DNA from: Candidatus Moraniibacteriota bacterium | GTDB taxonomy: Bacteria > Patescibacteriota > Minisyncoccia > Moranbacterales > UBA2206 | Reading direction: 5' to 3' | Assembly (NCBI GenBank): GCA_030679985.1 | Contig: JAUXSI010000003.1 | Location: 1 to 38,949 of the forward strand | DNA length: 38,949 bases | Shown: one piece after another, positions 14,764-23,250 of the stretch | How the letters are laid out: the number at the start of each line of letters is the position of its first letter | Numbering within the stretch: position 1 is the stretch's first letter | Notes under the pieces: model-generated | What the model was told of the DNA's origin: nothing | Seen by the model: the letters and a program-made list of their open reading frames with translations, nothing else | Database searches by the model: none | Program-made: the position numbers and the translations under genes

Positions 14764-15432
14764 ATGAAAATAAAAAAAGAAATAATTTTATTTTTTCTAT
14801 TGGTGGTAGTCGGCTTGGCATTTTCTAAAAATATTTACGCGGCTTGCGTTGCGGGAAGTCCGTGTACGCTGGATAATCCAGTAGATGGAAGCTTTGTCGG
14901 AAAATGTACTCCGGAAGGAGCATGTTTCCCAGTGACTACGGGCTCGGCGGCTTCGGAACTGACGGCGGAGGACAATGCTATAAATGATTTGTTGCGTCCA
15001 GGTTCATCTTCAACTACACCGACAGATGAAGCTGTGAATGATTTTTTACATCCGACCTCGACTGTTAATTCAAATAGTTTGCCAGGATCATCGCAGGTTA
15101 ATAATTTAAATAGCCTCCCAGGAGCTACTAAGGTTACGCCAGCGGAAGGCGTGCATATTCCCACCGCAGCTGAAACCGGTTTGTCCGATGTTGGCATCAA
15201 GGCACTTCTGATGAGTCTGTTGCGGTGGCTTCTGGGTATTGTAGGCGTGATAGCCTTGATCGGGTTTGTGATTTCCGGCATCCAATACATAATTTCCAGC
15301 GGAAACGAGGATATGGCGAAGACCGCCAAGCAGAATATGACGAATGCCATCATTGGTATCGTAGTGGTGATGGCTTCTTTGGTGATTATCCAGGCAATCG
15401 ATTATGCTTTGCGCGGATATTCAGTTTTTTAG
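14764..15432 (+). CDS. VirB2/TrbC-like membrane protein 5 with long linker
   Basis: 222 residues. A signal peptide (1-26, ending YA) is followed by a Cys-containing segment (CVAGSPC, then CTPEGAC) and a Ser/Thr/Pro-rich linker of about 85 residues with repeats of NDLLRPGSS / NDFLHPTST and NSLPGSS / NSLPGAT type. The C-terminal unit (about 145-220) has LLGIVGVIALIGFVISGIQY, the loop ISSGNEDMAKTAKQNM and a last helix. It has the same pilin-like core as the others with a distinct exported head, and ends at a strong terminator. Confidence 0.78.
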   Translation: MKIKKEIILFFLLVVVGLAFSKNIYAACVAGSPCTLDNPVDGSFVGKCTPEGACFPVTTGSAASELTAEDNAINDLLRPGSSSTTPTDEAVNDFLHPTSTVNSNSLPGSSQVNNLNSLPGATKVTPAEGVHIPTAAETGLSDVGIKALLMSLLRWLLGIVGVIALIGFVISGIQYIISSGNEDMAKTAKQNMTNAIIGIVVVMASLVIIQAIDYALRGYSVF

Positions 15433-15447
15433 TAAAATTGAAAAAAG

Positions 15448-15489
15448 AAAAAGCGCTGTCGTTGGCAGAGGCCAGGCAGCGCTTTTTTT
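15448..15489 (+). terminator. Rho-independent terminator
   Basis: AAAAAGCGCTG (15448-15458) pairs with CAGCGC plus T7 (15477-15489). It ends the pilin-like array and, being flanked by A-runs, can also serve the minus-strand gene that stops at 15505. Confidence 0.8.
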
Positions 15490-15504
15490 GTGGCTAATCG
15501 GAGA

Positions 15505-16407
15505 TTATCCGACCCGCCACATTTTAAAGGCAATTTTTCGGTTGTCGAACCACTCTCCGCTGCCCTCATTAGCAGAGAAGGATACAAAAAACGTGCCGTT
15601 GGGGCGACCATTCATAAGAATGTCCCCTCTGTAGCATCCGTTTGCGAAGTCTCCCTCGTAAGTGGTGCCATCGGTCGCCCGCATAGTTATATGCGAGCCG
15701 TTCTTTGCCACCGACAACTGTGTTTCCCACCTTTCTCCATCTCTAGAAAAGCGGATGGTCCAGGTTTCCGGAGTCGGCGATGTTACTGCCGGCGGGACTG
15801 TGGCTGGCGTTGCACCAGCATTGACAGCGGCCGGCACAACTACTGCTGGCACTACTGGGGCCACTTTCGCCGCCTTTTTTACGGGCGGGGTGGTGGCCTT
15901 GGCTGGCGCCTGGGTCTTGGCCGGGGTGGCGGGAGTCGGCGGCTCGTCGCCAGAGACGACGGCGCGGACCTTCCTCCCTTCCGCAGAAAGTTTTTGGATG
16001 TAATCCATAGCTTCCTGCGTCTTTCCGTCCTCGAGCAGCTTGGCGACCTCATCCGCCGCCTTGTCTTCCTTGACCTGCTGGAAGAGGAGGGCGGTGGCCT
16101 TGGCCGTGGCGGCTGGCGTAGACACGGAGGCGGCCACCTTCGTGTCTAAACTTGTCCATGGATGCTCCGTGGACAAACTGAACGGCAGATGGCCGTTCAG
16201 CTGCTGCCAGACCGGCGGCGCTGCCAGGACGACCGCGACCGTAATCGCGGCTGTCAGGGCTGGTCTGAGCCAGTCTGCGGCGTTCAGGGCCCAAACTACG
16301 AGCCCGATGCCGGTAATGGCGACTGCCGAGATAATCCACCAGGACCATCCCAGGTTGATTCCGATCGCCAAAAAACTCCCAAATACTACATATGCCAGTG
16401 TTTCCAT
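15505..16407 (-). CDS. Membrane protein with Ala/Pro/Thr linker and exported C-terminal domain
   Basis: 300 residues from the ATG at 16407, chosen because AGGAG lies 8 nt upstream; a longer frame to 16461 has no ribosome site. N-terminal hydrophobic helices cover about 5-25, 28-45 and 48-65. A helical part (about 95-150) is followed by an Ala/Pro/Thr/Val-rich linker (about 155-215) and a C-terminal beta-rich domain (TWTIRFSRDGERWETQLSVA, then GTTYEGDFANGCYRGDILMN) with a MORN-like YEGDF pattern. Function unknown. Its richer GC and clear SD set it apart from neighbours. It is convergent with the pilin-like array. Confidence 0.7.
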   Translation of the reverse strand: METLAYVVFGSFLAIGINLGWSWWIISAVAITGIGLVVWALNAADWLRPALTAAITVAVVLAAPPVWQQLNGHLPFSLSTEHPWTSLDTKVAASVSTPAATAKATALLFQQVKEDKAADEVAKLLEDGKTQEAMDYIQKLSAEGRKVRAVVSGDEPPTPATPAKTQAPAKATTPPVKKAAKVAPVVPAVVVPAAVNAGATPATVPPAVTSPTPETWTIRFSRDGERWETQLSVAKNGSHITMRATDGTTYEGDFANGCYRGDILMNGRPNGTFFVSFSANEGSGEWFDNRKIAFKMWRVG

Positions 16408-16507
16408 GGCATTTTCTCCTTTGGCCCGTGGGCCTAAATTTTTAAGGTACCGGGCCGCCAATCGACCCGTTACCAGTTAATTTGAAAATGGGTACTGATA
16501 ACTTACT

Positions 16508-16536
16508 ATACTAGCATAAAATGAGGGAAAAATCAA
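16508..16536 (-). promoter_or_regulatory. Promoter of the minus-strand membrane protein gene
   Basis: Minus-strand TTGATT (16531-16536), 17-nt spacer, TAGTAT (16508-16513) with TGC before it. The remaining intergenic DNA to nusA holds only AGGACAAATA-type repeats and the nusA promoter. Confidence 0.55.
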
Positions 16537-16600
16537 GGTTGGGGCGGTTTTAGGCTGATTTGAGGCTTAAAAGGGAGGGGGATTTTTGGGAATGGTTCGA

Positions 16601-16635
16601 TACGACTCAATAGGGCATTATAGGACAAATAGGAC
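16601..16635 (+). repeat. ATAGGACAAATA-type repeat, copy upstream of nusA
   Basis: TACGACTCAATAGG then TATAGGACAAATAGGAC. The same words in the same order recur just after nusA at 18046-18086, so nusA is bracketed by related intergenic repeats. Confidence 0.5.
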
Positions 16636-16664
16636 GGATTGGGATGGCTATCCTTCAGATGGGA

Positions 16665-16692
16665 TTGACAAATTGTGTGATTCTGCTACACT
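16665..16692 (+). promoter_or_regulatory. Promoter of nusA
   Basis: TTGACA (16665-16670), 16-nt spacer, TACACT (16687-16692), giving a leader of about 105 nt. Confidence 0.65.
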
Positions 16693-16803
16693 GAAGATGC
16701 AGTTTGACGAGTGTTTGGTCCGCGGGAGCGGGCTTTTATTTTTAAACAATTAATCGTAAGAGGACGAATTGGACCGAGAGGGCCTATCGTCGTAAGAAAA
16801 GTT

Positions 16804-18045
16804 ATGGCTAAGAAAAAAACAAGCGTGGCGGAAGATGCACAATCGAGCCGATTGGGCGATTTTGGCAGCGCGATTACGCAGATTTGCGAGGAAAAAGGCA
16901 TCTCAAAGGAAAAAGTGATCGAGACGATCGAGGCGGCGCTGGCGGCGGCCTATAAAAAGGATTACGGCAAAAAAGGCCAGAACATCAAGGCGGTTTTTGA
17001 TGAAAAGACCGGCAGTGCGAAGTTTTTTCTGTTGAAAGAAGTGGTGGATGAAACCACCCGGGAATTTGTCGAGGAGAAAGAAGAAGGCGAGGAGGCGCCA
17101 ACTACGCGCATGGAAGCTGAACCGGTCGAAGGCGAAGAAAGGTTGCTGCGCTATAATCCGGAGCGTGATCTGACGGTGGAAGACGCGAATAAGCTGGAAA
17201 GCGGCGCCAAAGTCGGCGATGTGATCGAAATCGGACTGGAACAACATCAGGATTATGGACGCGTGGCGGCGCAGACTGCCAAACAAGTCATCATCCAGCG
17301 CATCCGGGAAGCGGAGCGGGATTCGAGGTTTGAGGAATATAAGAACCGCGAAGGTGAAATTATCGCCGGAGTGGTGCAACGGGTTGAAGGGCGCAATGTT
17401 TTCATCGATTTGGGCAAGTCGGTCGGGGTTTTGTTCCCATCCGAGCAGGTGCCAGGCGAAAACTACCGGGTCGGACAAAGGTTGAAAGTATATTTGGCGA
17501 AAGTGGAGGCCGGTTCGAAAGGACCTGGCATCACTTTGAGCCGCATCCACGGCGAGATGATCCGTCGATTGTTCGAATTGGAAGTGCCGGAAATTTTTGC
17601 GGGCACGGTGGAGATCAAATCCATCGCGCGGGAGGCCGGCGAGCGGACTAAACTTGCGGTAGCTTCCAGTGAAGCGGGCATCGATCCGATCGGATCGTGC
17701 GTCGGACAGAAGGGTACGCGGGTCCAGGCGGTTATCGATGAATTGGGCGGAGAAAAAATCGATATCATCCTGTGGAATGAGGATATCGCGAAATTCATCG
17801 CGGCAGCCCTTTCGCCAGCTAAGGTTTTGAAAGTGGATGCCAATGAGGATTTGAAAGAAGCGACGGTTTCCGTGCCGGACGACCAATTGTCTTTGGCGAT
17901 CGGCAAGAAAGGCCAGAACGTGCGTTTGGCGGCTAAATTGACCGGCTGGAAAATTGATATTTTGGGAGTCAAACCGGCTGGAGAAACTGCGGCTGAAGAT
18001 GAAGCGGAGAATGTTTCTGACGGGGATGTTGCGGATGAGAAATAA
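16804..18045 (+). CDS. nusA: Transcription termination/antitermination protein NusA
   Basis: 413 residues from the ATG at 16804 (MAKKKTSVAEDAQ); an upstream frame exists but reads unlike NusA and has no ATG near a ribosome site. NusA binds RNA polymerase and nascent RNA to control pausing and termination. An N-terminal domain (about 15-140), S1 domain (about 170-240, GEIIAGVVQRVEGRNVFIDL) and two KH domains (GSCVGQKGTRVQAVIDELGG and LAIGKKGQNVRLAAKLTGWK) are complete. There is no rimP upstream and no infB downstream, so the usual rimP-nusA-infB order is broken. A Glu/Ala-rich tail ends the protein. Confidence 0.95.
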   Translation: MAKKKTSVAEDAQSSRLGDFGSAITQICEEKGISKEKVIETIEAALAAAYKKDYGKKGQNIKAVFDEKTGSAKFFLLKEVVDETTREFVEEKEEGEEAPTTRMEAEPVEGEERLLRYNPERDLTVEDANKLESGAKVGDVIEIGLEQHQDYGRVAAQTAKQVIIQRIREAERDSRFEEYKNREGEIIAGVVQRVEGRNVFIDLGKSVGVLFPSEQVPGENYRVGQRLKVYLAKVEAGSKGPGITLSRIHGEMIRRLFELEVPEIFAGTVEIKSIAREAGERTKLAVASSEAGIDPIGSCVGQKGTRVQAVIDELGGEKIDIILWNEDIAKFIAAALSPAKVLKVDANEDLKEATVSVPDDQLSLAIGKKGQNVRLAAKLTGWKIDILGVKPAGETAAEDEAENVSDGDVADEK

Positions 18046-18086
18046 TACGACGCAATAGGACAAATAAGACTAATAGGACAAATAAA
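18046..18086 (+). repeat. ATAGGACAAATA-type repeat, copy downstream of nusA
   Basis: TACGACGCAATAGGACAAAT, then AAGACTAATAGGACAAATA: two tandem ATAGGACAAATA units in the 47-bp gap to ppaC. Compare 16601-16635. Confidence 0.55.
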
Positions 18087-18092
18087 ATCAGT

Positions 18093-19022
18093 ATGAAAAA
18101 AACGATAATTATCGGACATAAAAACCCGGATACCGACTCGATCGTTTCCAGTCTGGTGGCGGAACATTATTGTAAAAACGTCCTCAGGCTCGAGGCTAAG
18201 GCGTATCGGGCGGGCGAAATCAACAATGAAACGAAATTCGTGCTGGATAAATTTTCAGCGCTTGCGCCCCAGTTATTGAAAAAAATAAAAGGGGACGAAG
18301 ATTTCGTTTTGGTCGACCATAATGAATTGAGCCAAGCGGCGGACGGTTTGCAAATCGGGCAAATCAAGCGGATCATCGACCACCATAAAGTGAATTTGCA
18401 GACGGAGGCCCCGATTTTTTTGCGGGTTGATCCGATCGGCAGCACCGCTTCGGTTTTAGCCAGGATGTATGGCGAAGCCGGCAAGAAAATCCCGGCCAAT
18501 ATCGCGAAACTTATTTTAGCGGGGATATTGTCGGACACGCTGGATCTCAATTCTCCGACTGCGACTGAAGCGGACAGAAAGTTGGTGAAGGAGCTGAACA
18601 AAATCGCCAAACTGGATTTGAAAAAATTCGTGGCGGAATTGTTCGCGGCCAAATCCAGCCTGAAAGGGATTTCCCTGGAAACGCTCATCACGCAGGATTA
18701 CAAGACATTTGAAATGGGCGCCAGCAAGGTGGGTATCGCGGCTTGGGAGACGACCGATCCCAAAAGCGTAACCGTCCAAAAAGAAAAAATACTGGAATTG
18801 TTGGCGGGAAAAAAGGCCGCAGACAAACTGGACCATATCGTTTTTATGCTGGTGGATATCGTAGCACAGAATAGCATACTGTTTGTTGTGGGAGAGAAAG
18901 AGGAAGATATTTTGCGGAAAGTTTTTGGAGGTGAAGTCGCGAACAGAGAAATGTTTTTGCCGGGCGTGGTTTCGCGCAAAAAACAGATCGTGCCGCGATT
19001 GACGGAGGCGTTAAGCAAATAA
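18093..19022 (+). CDS. ppaC: Manganese-dependent (family II) inorganic pyrophosphatase
   Basis: 309 residues, the normal family II length. It hydrolyses pyrophosphate in the cytosol, pulling biosynthetic reactions forward. The DHH domain shows GHKNPDTDS (8-16), VDHNE (74-78) and IDHH (95-98), which hold the metals. The C-terminal DHHA2 domain carries the SRKKQ signature (294-298) that binds substrate. All key motifs are intact, and no CBS insert is present. The start MKKTIIIGHKNPDTDS has no SD. It follows nusA after a short repeat-filled gap and may be read from the nusA promoter. Confidence 0.95.
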   Translation: MKKTIIIGHKNPDTDSIVSSLVAEHYCKNVLRLEAKAYRAGEINNETKFVLDKFSALAPQLLKKIKGDEDFVLVDHNELSQAADGLQIGQIKRIIDHHKVNLQTEAPIFLRVDPIGSTASVLARMYGEAGKKIPANIAKLILAGILSDTLDLNSPTATEADRKLVKELNKIAKLDLKKFVAELFAAKSSLKGISLETLITQDYKTFEMGASKVGIAAWETTDPKSVTVQKEKILELLAGKKAADKLDHIVFMLVDIVAQNSILFVVGEKEEDILRKVFGGEVANREMFLPGVVSRKKQIVPRLTEALSK

Positions 19023-19052
19023 TTTAAATCAAAAATCCAAAATCTCAAATTC

Positions 19053-19072
19053 CCTACCTACCGGTAGGCAGG
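19053..19072. repeat. Dispersed 20-bp palindrome, copy C
   Basis: CCTACCTACCGGTAGGCAGG, a variant of the 5882-5901 palindrome. It lies in a 157-bp AT-rich spacer between ppaC and tig that also has an AAAATTCAAAA / TTTGAATTTT inverted repeat. Confidence 0.7.
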
Positions 19073-19179
19073 CAAATAAACTACAATGACCAAAATCTAA
19101 AATTCAAAAATAGTTTTGAATTTTGAAAATTGAAATTTATTTGCTATTTGTAATTTTGAGTTTGTAATTTATAAAAAAT

Positions 19180-20466
19180 ATGATGATCAAGAAATTGCCA
19201 AAATCATTAGTTGAATTCGAAGTCACCATCGCTTGGGCGGATTGGGAAAAATATCTGGACCAGGCGGCGGCGGAAGTATCGGAAGAGATAAAAATTCCTG
19301 GTTTCCGTCCGGGCAAGGCGCCCCGGAACCTGGTGGAACAAAAAGTCGGCGTGGGCGTGCTGCTCAATAACGCGGCGGAAAAAGCCGTGCAGAAAAGTTA
19401 TGCCAGTTTTGTCACGCAAGAAAAATTGGATGTGATCGGATCGCCGAAAGTCGAAGTCGAAGAATTAGCGGCGGAAAAGGATCTGACGTATAAGGTTACC
19501 GTGGCTGTGATGCCGGCGGTAGCGGTCAAAGACGGGTACAAGAAAGAAATCAAAAAAATCAACGAGGAATTCGCCAAGAAACCTGTCGAAGCGACGGAAG
19601 AAGAAATCAAAAATGAGCTGGATCAGCTGGCCAATAGCCGGGTCAAATTGGTGACCGTGAACCGCGCGGTGGCTAAAAATGACAGTGCGGAGGTCGATTT
19701 TTCAGTTTCGGTCGATGGCAAGGTGATCGAAGGCGGCGAGAGTAAAAACCACCCGCTGGTAATCGGCAATAATGTTTTTATCCCTGGTTTTGAAGACAAC
19801 TTGATCGGAATGCAGGCTGGAGAAGAAAAAGAATTCGAATTGGCGTTTCCGGCGGATTATCACAAGAAAGATTTGGCTGGAAAAAATGCGACTTTCAAGG
19901 TCAAGGTCAATCTGGTCCAAGAAAGACAGACGCCGGCAGTCGATGATGATTTTGCCAAATCATTGGGCAGTTTTGAGAATCTGGAAGCCTTGAAGAAAAA
20001 TATGAAAGAGGGGATCGAACATGAAAACCAACATAAGCTGGGCGAAGAGAGGCGGACGCGATATTTGGATAAGATAGTGGAAAATGTCGAAGCCGACCTG
20101 CCGGAAGTGCTGGTTGAGGAAGAAACCAAGAAGATGCTTTTGGAATTCGAACAACAAGTCCGATCGATGGGGATGGAATTGGACCAATATTTAGCCCAGC
20201 TCAAGAAAGAAAAGTCCGATCTGGAAAAGGATTGGCAACCGCAAGCCGTGAAAAGGGTCAAATCGGCCCTGGCTCTCAAGGAAATCGTGAAGTCGGAGGA
20301 GATCAAGATTGACGCGGCGGAGATCGAGGCTGAAATGAACAAGACCGTGCAATATTATAAGAACGTGAAAGACTTCGACAAGAATATCGACATGGAAAGA
20401 TTGTATTCATATACGAAGGGCGTGCTGGAAAACGAGGCAGTATTCAAGATGTTGGAAAAGATTTAG
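19180..20466 (+). CDS. tig: Trigger factor
   Basis: 428 residues. Trigger factor is the ribosome-bound chaperone with peptidyl-prolyl isomerase activity. The ribosome-binding domain holds the signature GFRPGKAP (41-48). A FKBP-like PPIase domain spans about 155-250 (DSAEVDFSVSVDGKVIEGGE, then FIPGFEDNLIGMQAGEEKEF), and the helical C-terminal substrate-binding domain runs to the end. It is complete. It precedes clpP; tig and clpP are adjacent in many bacteria, though usually with clpX next, which is absent here. No SD. Confidence 0.95.
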   Translation: MMIKKLPKSLVEFEVTIAWADWEKYLDQAAAEVSEEIKIPGFRPGKAPRNLVEQKVGVGVLLNNAAEKAVQKSYASFVTQEKLDVIGSPKVEVEELAAEKDLTYKVTVAVMPAVAVKDGYKKEIKKINEEFAKKPVEATEEEIKNELDQLANSRVKLVTVNRAVAKNDSAEVDFSVSVDGKVIEGGESKNHPLVIGNNVFIPGFEDNLIGMQAGEEKEFELAFPADYHKKDLAGKNATFKVKVNLVQERQTPAVDDDFAKSLGSFENLEALKKNMKEGIEHENQHKLGEERRTRYLDKIVENVEADLPEVLVEEETKKMLLEFEQQVRSMGMELDQYLAQLKKEKSDLEKDWQPQAVKRVKSALALKEIVKSEEIKIDAAEIEAEMNKTVQYYKNVKDFDKNIDMERLYSYTKGVLENEAVFKMLEKI

Positions 20467-20588
20467 GAATTTTTAATTTTATAAATGGATGTTAATTTTT
20501 TAAACAAAGTTTTTCTAAATGCCGGTTTAGATGTTAAGAAATTTATAGCATTATTTATAAAATTACAAAATTAAAAATTATAAAACTT

Positions 20589-21188
20589 ATGAAAAACAAT
20601 AATATAACCAATCAATACCTGATTCCTACCGTCATCGAAAAGACCAGTTATGGCGAGAGGGCGTATGACATCTATTCGCGGCTGCTTAAGGACAGGATAA
20701 TTTTCCTGAGCGGTCCGATCGATGATATCACGGCCAATAGTATTATCGCGCAGCTTTTGTTTTTGGATTCCCAATCGGACAAGGAGGATATCAAATTATA
20801 TATCAATTCTCCGGGCGGGCAGGTGACTTCGGCCTTGGCGATTTATGACACGATGCAATATGTGAAAGCGGACGTTTCCACGATCTGCATCGGGATGGCG
20901 GCTTCAGCCGCGGCTTTGCTGTTGACGGCCGGAGAAAAGGGCAAGCGCATTATTTTGCCGAACGGGGAAGTGCTGATCCACCAGGTTATGGGCGGGGCGC
21001 AAGGACAGGCGACCGATATCGCCATTCACGCCAGCCATATCCTGCGGATGAAGAAACGTTTGAATGAAATAATGGCCAAACATACCGGACAATCGTTTGA
21101 CAAGGTGGAAAAAGATGCCGAACGCGATTATTTTATGACAGCTGATGAGGCCAAAAAGTACGGGATAGTGGATAAGATCATCAAATAG
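20589..21188 (+). CDS. clpP: ATP-dependent Clp protease proteolytic subunit
   Basis: 199 residues, full length. ClpP forms the tetradecameric chamber that degrades proteins delivered by Clp ATPases. The catalytic triad is S106 ([12 protein letters not shown]), H131 (VLIHQVMGG) and D180 ([12 protein letters not shown]). The N-terminus [20 protein letters not shown] is typical. It follows tig after a 122-bp AT-rich gap bracketed by inverted repeats and ends at a perfect-palindrome terminator shared with gpmI. No Clp ATPase gene is in the window. Confidence 0.96.
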   Translation: MKNNNITNQYLIPTVIEKTSYGERAYDIYSRLLKDRIIFLSGPIDDITANSIIAQLLFLDSQSDKEDIKLYINSPGGQVTSALAIYDTMQYVKADVSTICIGMAASAAALLLTAGEKGKRIILPNGEVLIHQVMGGAQGQATDIAIHASHILRMKKRLNEIMAKHTGQSFDKVEKDAERDYFMTADEAKKYGIVDKIIK

Positions 21189-21218
21189 TTTTTCGATTAA
21201 AAGATGCTTGGATAAGTT

Positions 21219-21252
21219 AAAAAAAGCTTTCTGATATCAGAAAGCTTTTTTT
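21219..21252. terminator. Perfect-palindrome bidirectional terminator between clpP and gpmI
   Basis: A7, GCTTTCTGAT, ATCAGAAAGC, T7: a 17-bp perfect dyad with A-run and T-run, able to end transcription from both converging genes. Confidence 0.9.
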
Positions 21253-21335
21253 AAATTTCAAATTTAAAATCACAAATGACAAATAAAATAAAAATACATC
21301 CGACTTTTATTATTGTCTGATGTATTTTTCAGAAA

Positions 21336-22892
21336 TTATTTCAACAGTGGCAATAAGCTTTCCCCGGTCATTTCTTCAGGTATCTCTATGTCCATCAAAT
21401 CCAGGATGGTGGGCGCTATGTCGCTCAGGAGCCCTTGCGGTTCTCCGGTAACGCCCGGCGTGCCTTCGCGGTGGTTTTCACTGGTCGCGAACCAAAGCGG
21501 AACTGGGTTGATGGAATGTTCGGTGTTGATTTCTCCGGTCATGATGTTTTTCACTTCCTCGGCGTTGCCATGGTCGGCCGTTATCAGCAGGCACCCTTTT
21601 TTCAACAATACGGCCGGAACCAATCTTTCCAGGGACCGATCAATAGCTTCAACGGCCTGGATGATGGCTTTTTCATTGCCGGTATGTCCGACAATGTCGG
21701 CATTGGCGTAGTTCATCAGGATGAAATCATATTTTTCTTTCTCGATGACCTCGATGACTGTATCGGTCAATTCTTCGGCGCTCATTTCAGGAGCAAGATC
21801 GAAGCTGGCGACATTTTTGGAGGGGATGATCATCCGGTCTTCCTTCGGAAAAGCGTCTTCTTGCCCGCCGTTGAAAAAATAAGTGACGTGGGCGAATTTT
21901 TCAGTTTCCGCGATGCGCAGCTGGCTTTTTTTGTTTTTACTGAGGATGTTGCCCAGGCAATTGGTGATTTTGACCGGAGGAAAAGCGATGTCCGCCGGTA
22001 GCCCGTCTTCATATTGCGTCATAGCCACGAAATCAAGATTTTTAAGCGCGGTCCTTTTGAATTTCATAAAGCTTGGTATGATGAAGGCCTCGGAGATTTG
22101 CCGGGCGCGGTCTTCGCGATAGTTGAAGAATATCACCGAATCATTGTCTTTGATGGGTCCGACCGGATCTCCCTGTTCGGTGATTGTGGCCGGCTCGATG
22201 TATTCATCGAAAATTTCCTTTTTGTAGGATTCTTGCAAATAGGCCACCGGATCGGCGATTTTCAGTCCTTCACCTTTGACCATCGCGTCGTATGCTTTTT
22301 GGATCCGATCCCAGTTGTTGTTGCGGTCCATGCCGAAGTAGCGCCCGCCGATGGAGGCGATTTTCCCAACCCCGTATTCGGACATTTTTTTCTGAAGGGC
22401 GGTGACGGATTCGACTCCCGAGTCCGGAGCGCAATCCCGGCCATCTGTGAATATGTGGATGAAAACATTCCGTACTTTTTGGTCGCGGGCCATTTCCAGC
22501 AGGGCATAGAGGTGTTCGACATGGGAATGTACGGCGCCTTTACCGACCAAGCCCATCAGGTGCAGGGCGGAATCGTTCCGATTGGCGCTGTCCATAGCTT
22601 TCAGAAAGACTTGGTTGCGGTAGAATTCCCCGTTCTGGATGGCCATAGCTATCCGCGGCAGGCTCTGGTAGATTATTTTGCCAGTGCCGATGGTCGTGTG
22701 GCCGACTTCTGAATTGCCTGGCTCGCCCCAGGGTAGGCCGACGGAAATCCCGGCTGCCTGAAGGGCCAGATTGGGGTAGAAATTATTGAGCTTGTCGATT
22801 GTCGGAAGGTTGGCTTGGGCTATGGCGTTGCCCTTGGGGCTCTTTCCGATGCCCCAGCCGTCAAGAATAATCAAAACTACTGGTTTCAACAT
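21336..22892 (-). CDS. gpmI: 2,3-bisphosphoglycerate-independent phosphoglycerate mutase
   Basis: 518 residues, normal length. It interconverts 3- and 2-phosphoglycerate in glycolysis using two Mn ions. D11 (LDGWGIG) and the phospho-acceptor S61 (GNSEVGH) are present; the substrate-binding insert has FTDGRD, GGRYFGMDR and REDRAR. The C-terminal metal site shows MNYANADIVGHTG and TADHGNAEE. Everything needed for activity is visible. It is monocistronic on the minus strand, converges with clpP and diverges from rny. No SD; start MLKPVVLIILDGWG. Confidence 0.96.
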   Translation of the reverse strand: MLKPVVLIILDGWGIGKSPKGNAIAQANLPTIDKLNNFYPNLALQAAGISVGLPWGEPGNSEVGHTTIGTGKIIYQSLPRIAMAIQNGEFYRNQVFLKAMDSANRNDSALHLMGLVGKGAVHSHVEHLYALLEMARDQKVRNVFIHIFTDGRDCAPDSGVESVTALQKKMSEYGVGKIASIGGRYFGMDRNNNWDRIQKAYDAMVKGEGLKIADPVAYLQESYKKEIFDEYIEPATITEQGDPVGPIKDNDSVIFFNYREDRARQISEAFIIPSFMKFKRTALKNLDFVAMTQYEDGLPADIAFPPVKITNCLGNILSKNKKSQLRIAETEKFAHVTYFFNGGQEDAFPKEDRMIIPSKNVASFDLAPEMSAEELTDTVIEVIEKEKYDFILMNYANADIVGHTGNEKAIIQAVEAIDRSLERLVPAVLLKKGCLLITADHGNAEEVKNIMTGEINTEHSINPVPLWFATSENHREGTPGVTGEPQGLLSDIAPTILDLMDIEIPEEMTGESLLPLLK

Positions 22893-22946
22893 AAAGGTTG
22901 GTTTTTATTTTTAGCTACTTAGAAATAATATCATTTTAGCTTGGCT

Positions 22947-22975
22947 TTGACAAAAAGCTCCTGATGTAATAAGAT
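22947..22975 (+). promoter_or_regulatory. Promoter upstream of rny
   Basis: TTGACA (22947-22952), 17-nt spacer, TAAGAT (22970-22975). Transcription would begin just at the outer stem of the structured leader and run about 270 nt before rny. Confidence 0.7.
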
Positions 22976-22982
22976 TTCAGTG

Positions 22983-23250
22983 TGTCCTCACGCCGTTTAT
23001 TCCGAATCAAATAAATCAAATAAGAAATTTTTTGGCTTATTTCGGGGAAAACGGCGCGAGGACAAATTTAAATAATTGTTTAAACCGATTCATTTATTGA
23101 TAAATTGTGCAAAAAAGGCTGTTATCTTCCGATAAGCCTGGATTTGTCTTGGAAGTCCGTGGAAAGCTTTCCAAAGATGTCCGCTACGCACTGGAAATAT
23201 AAGGATGATCACTATCAATATTATTTATCAACTGAATAGAAAAAAATACC
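22983..23250 (+). ncRNA. Long structured leader of rny (candidate cis-regulatory RNA)
   Basis: This gene-free 268-nt stretch opens with a long stem: TGTCCTCACGCCGTTT (22983-22998) pairs with AAACGGCGCGAGGACA (23049-23064), one mismatch, enclosing smaller stems CCGAA/TTCGG and AAATAAG/CTTATTT. After an AT-rich bridge, AGGCT-TTATC/GATAA-GCCT (about 23116-23140) and TTGGAA/TTTCCAA hairpins follow. No T-run terminator is seen, so it is more likely a 5' leader than an independent small RNA. Confidence 0.45.

Noticed and set aside
15490-16149. A 219-codon plus-strand frame opposite the minus-strand membrane protein.
   Set aside because: The opposite frame has an SD, a promoter and sensible membrane helices; this one is Arg/Gly-rich noise.
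16903-18063. A 386-codon minus-strand frame opposite nusA.
   Set aside because: It mirrors nusA codons over the whole S1 and KH regions; the Phe/Arg/Asp-rich product has no domain. Antisense shadow.
20485-20574. A 29-codon frame ([20 protein letters not shown]...) between tig and clpP.
   Set aside because: It has no ribosome site and lies inside AT-rich inverted repeats that bracket the gap; chance is the simpler explanation.
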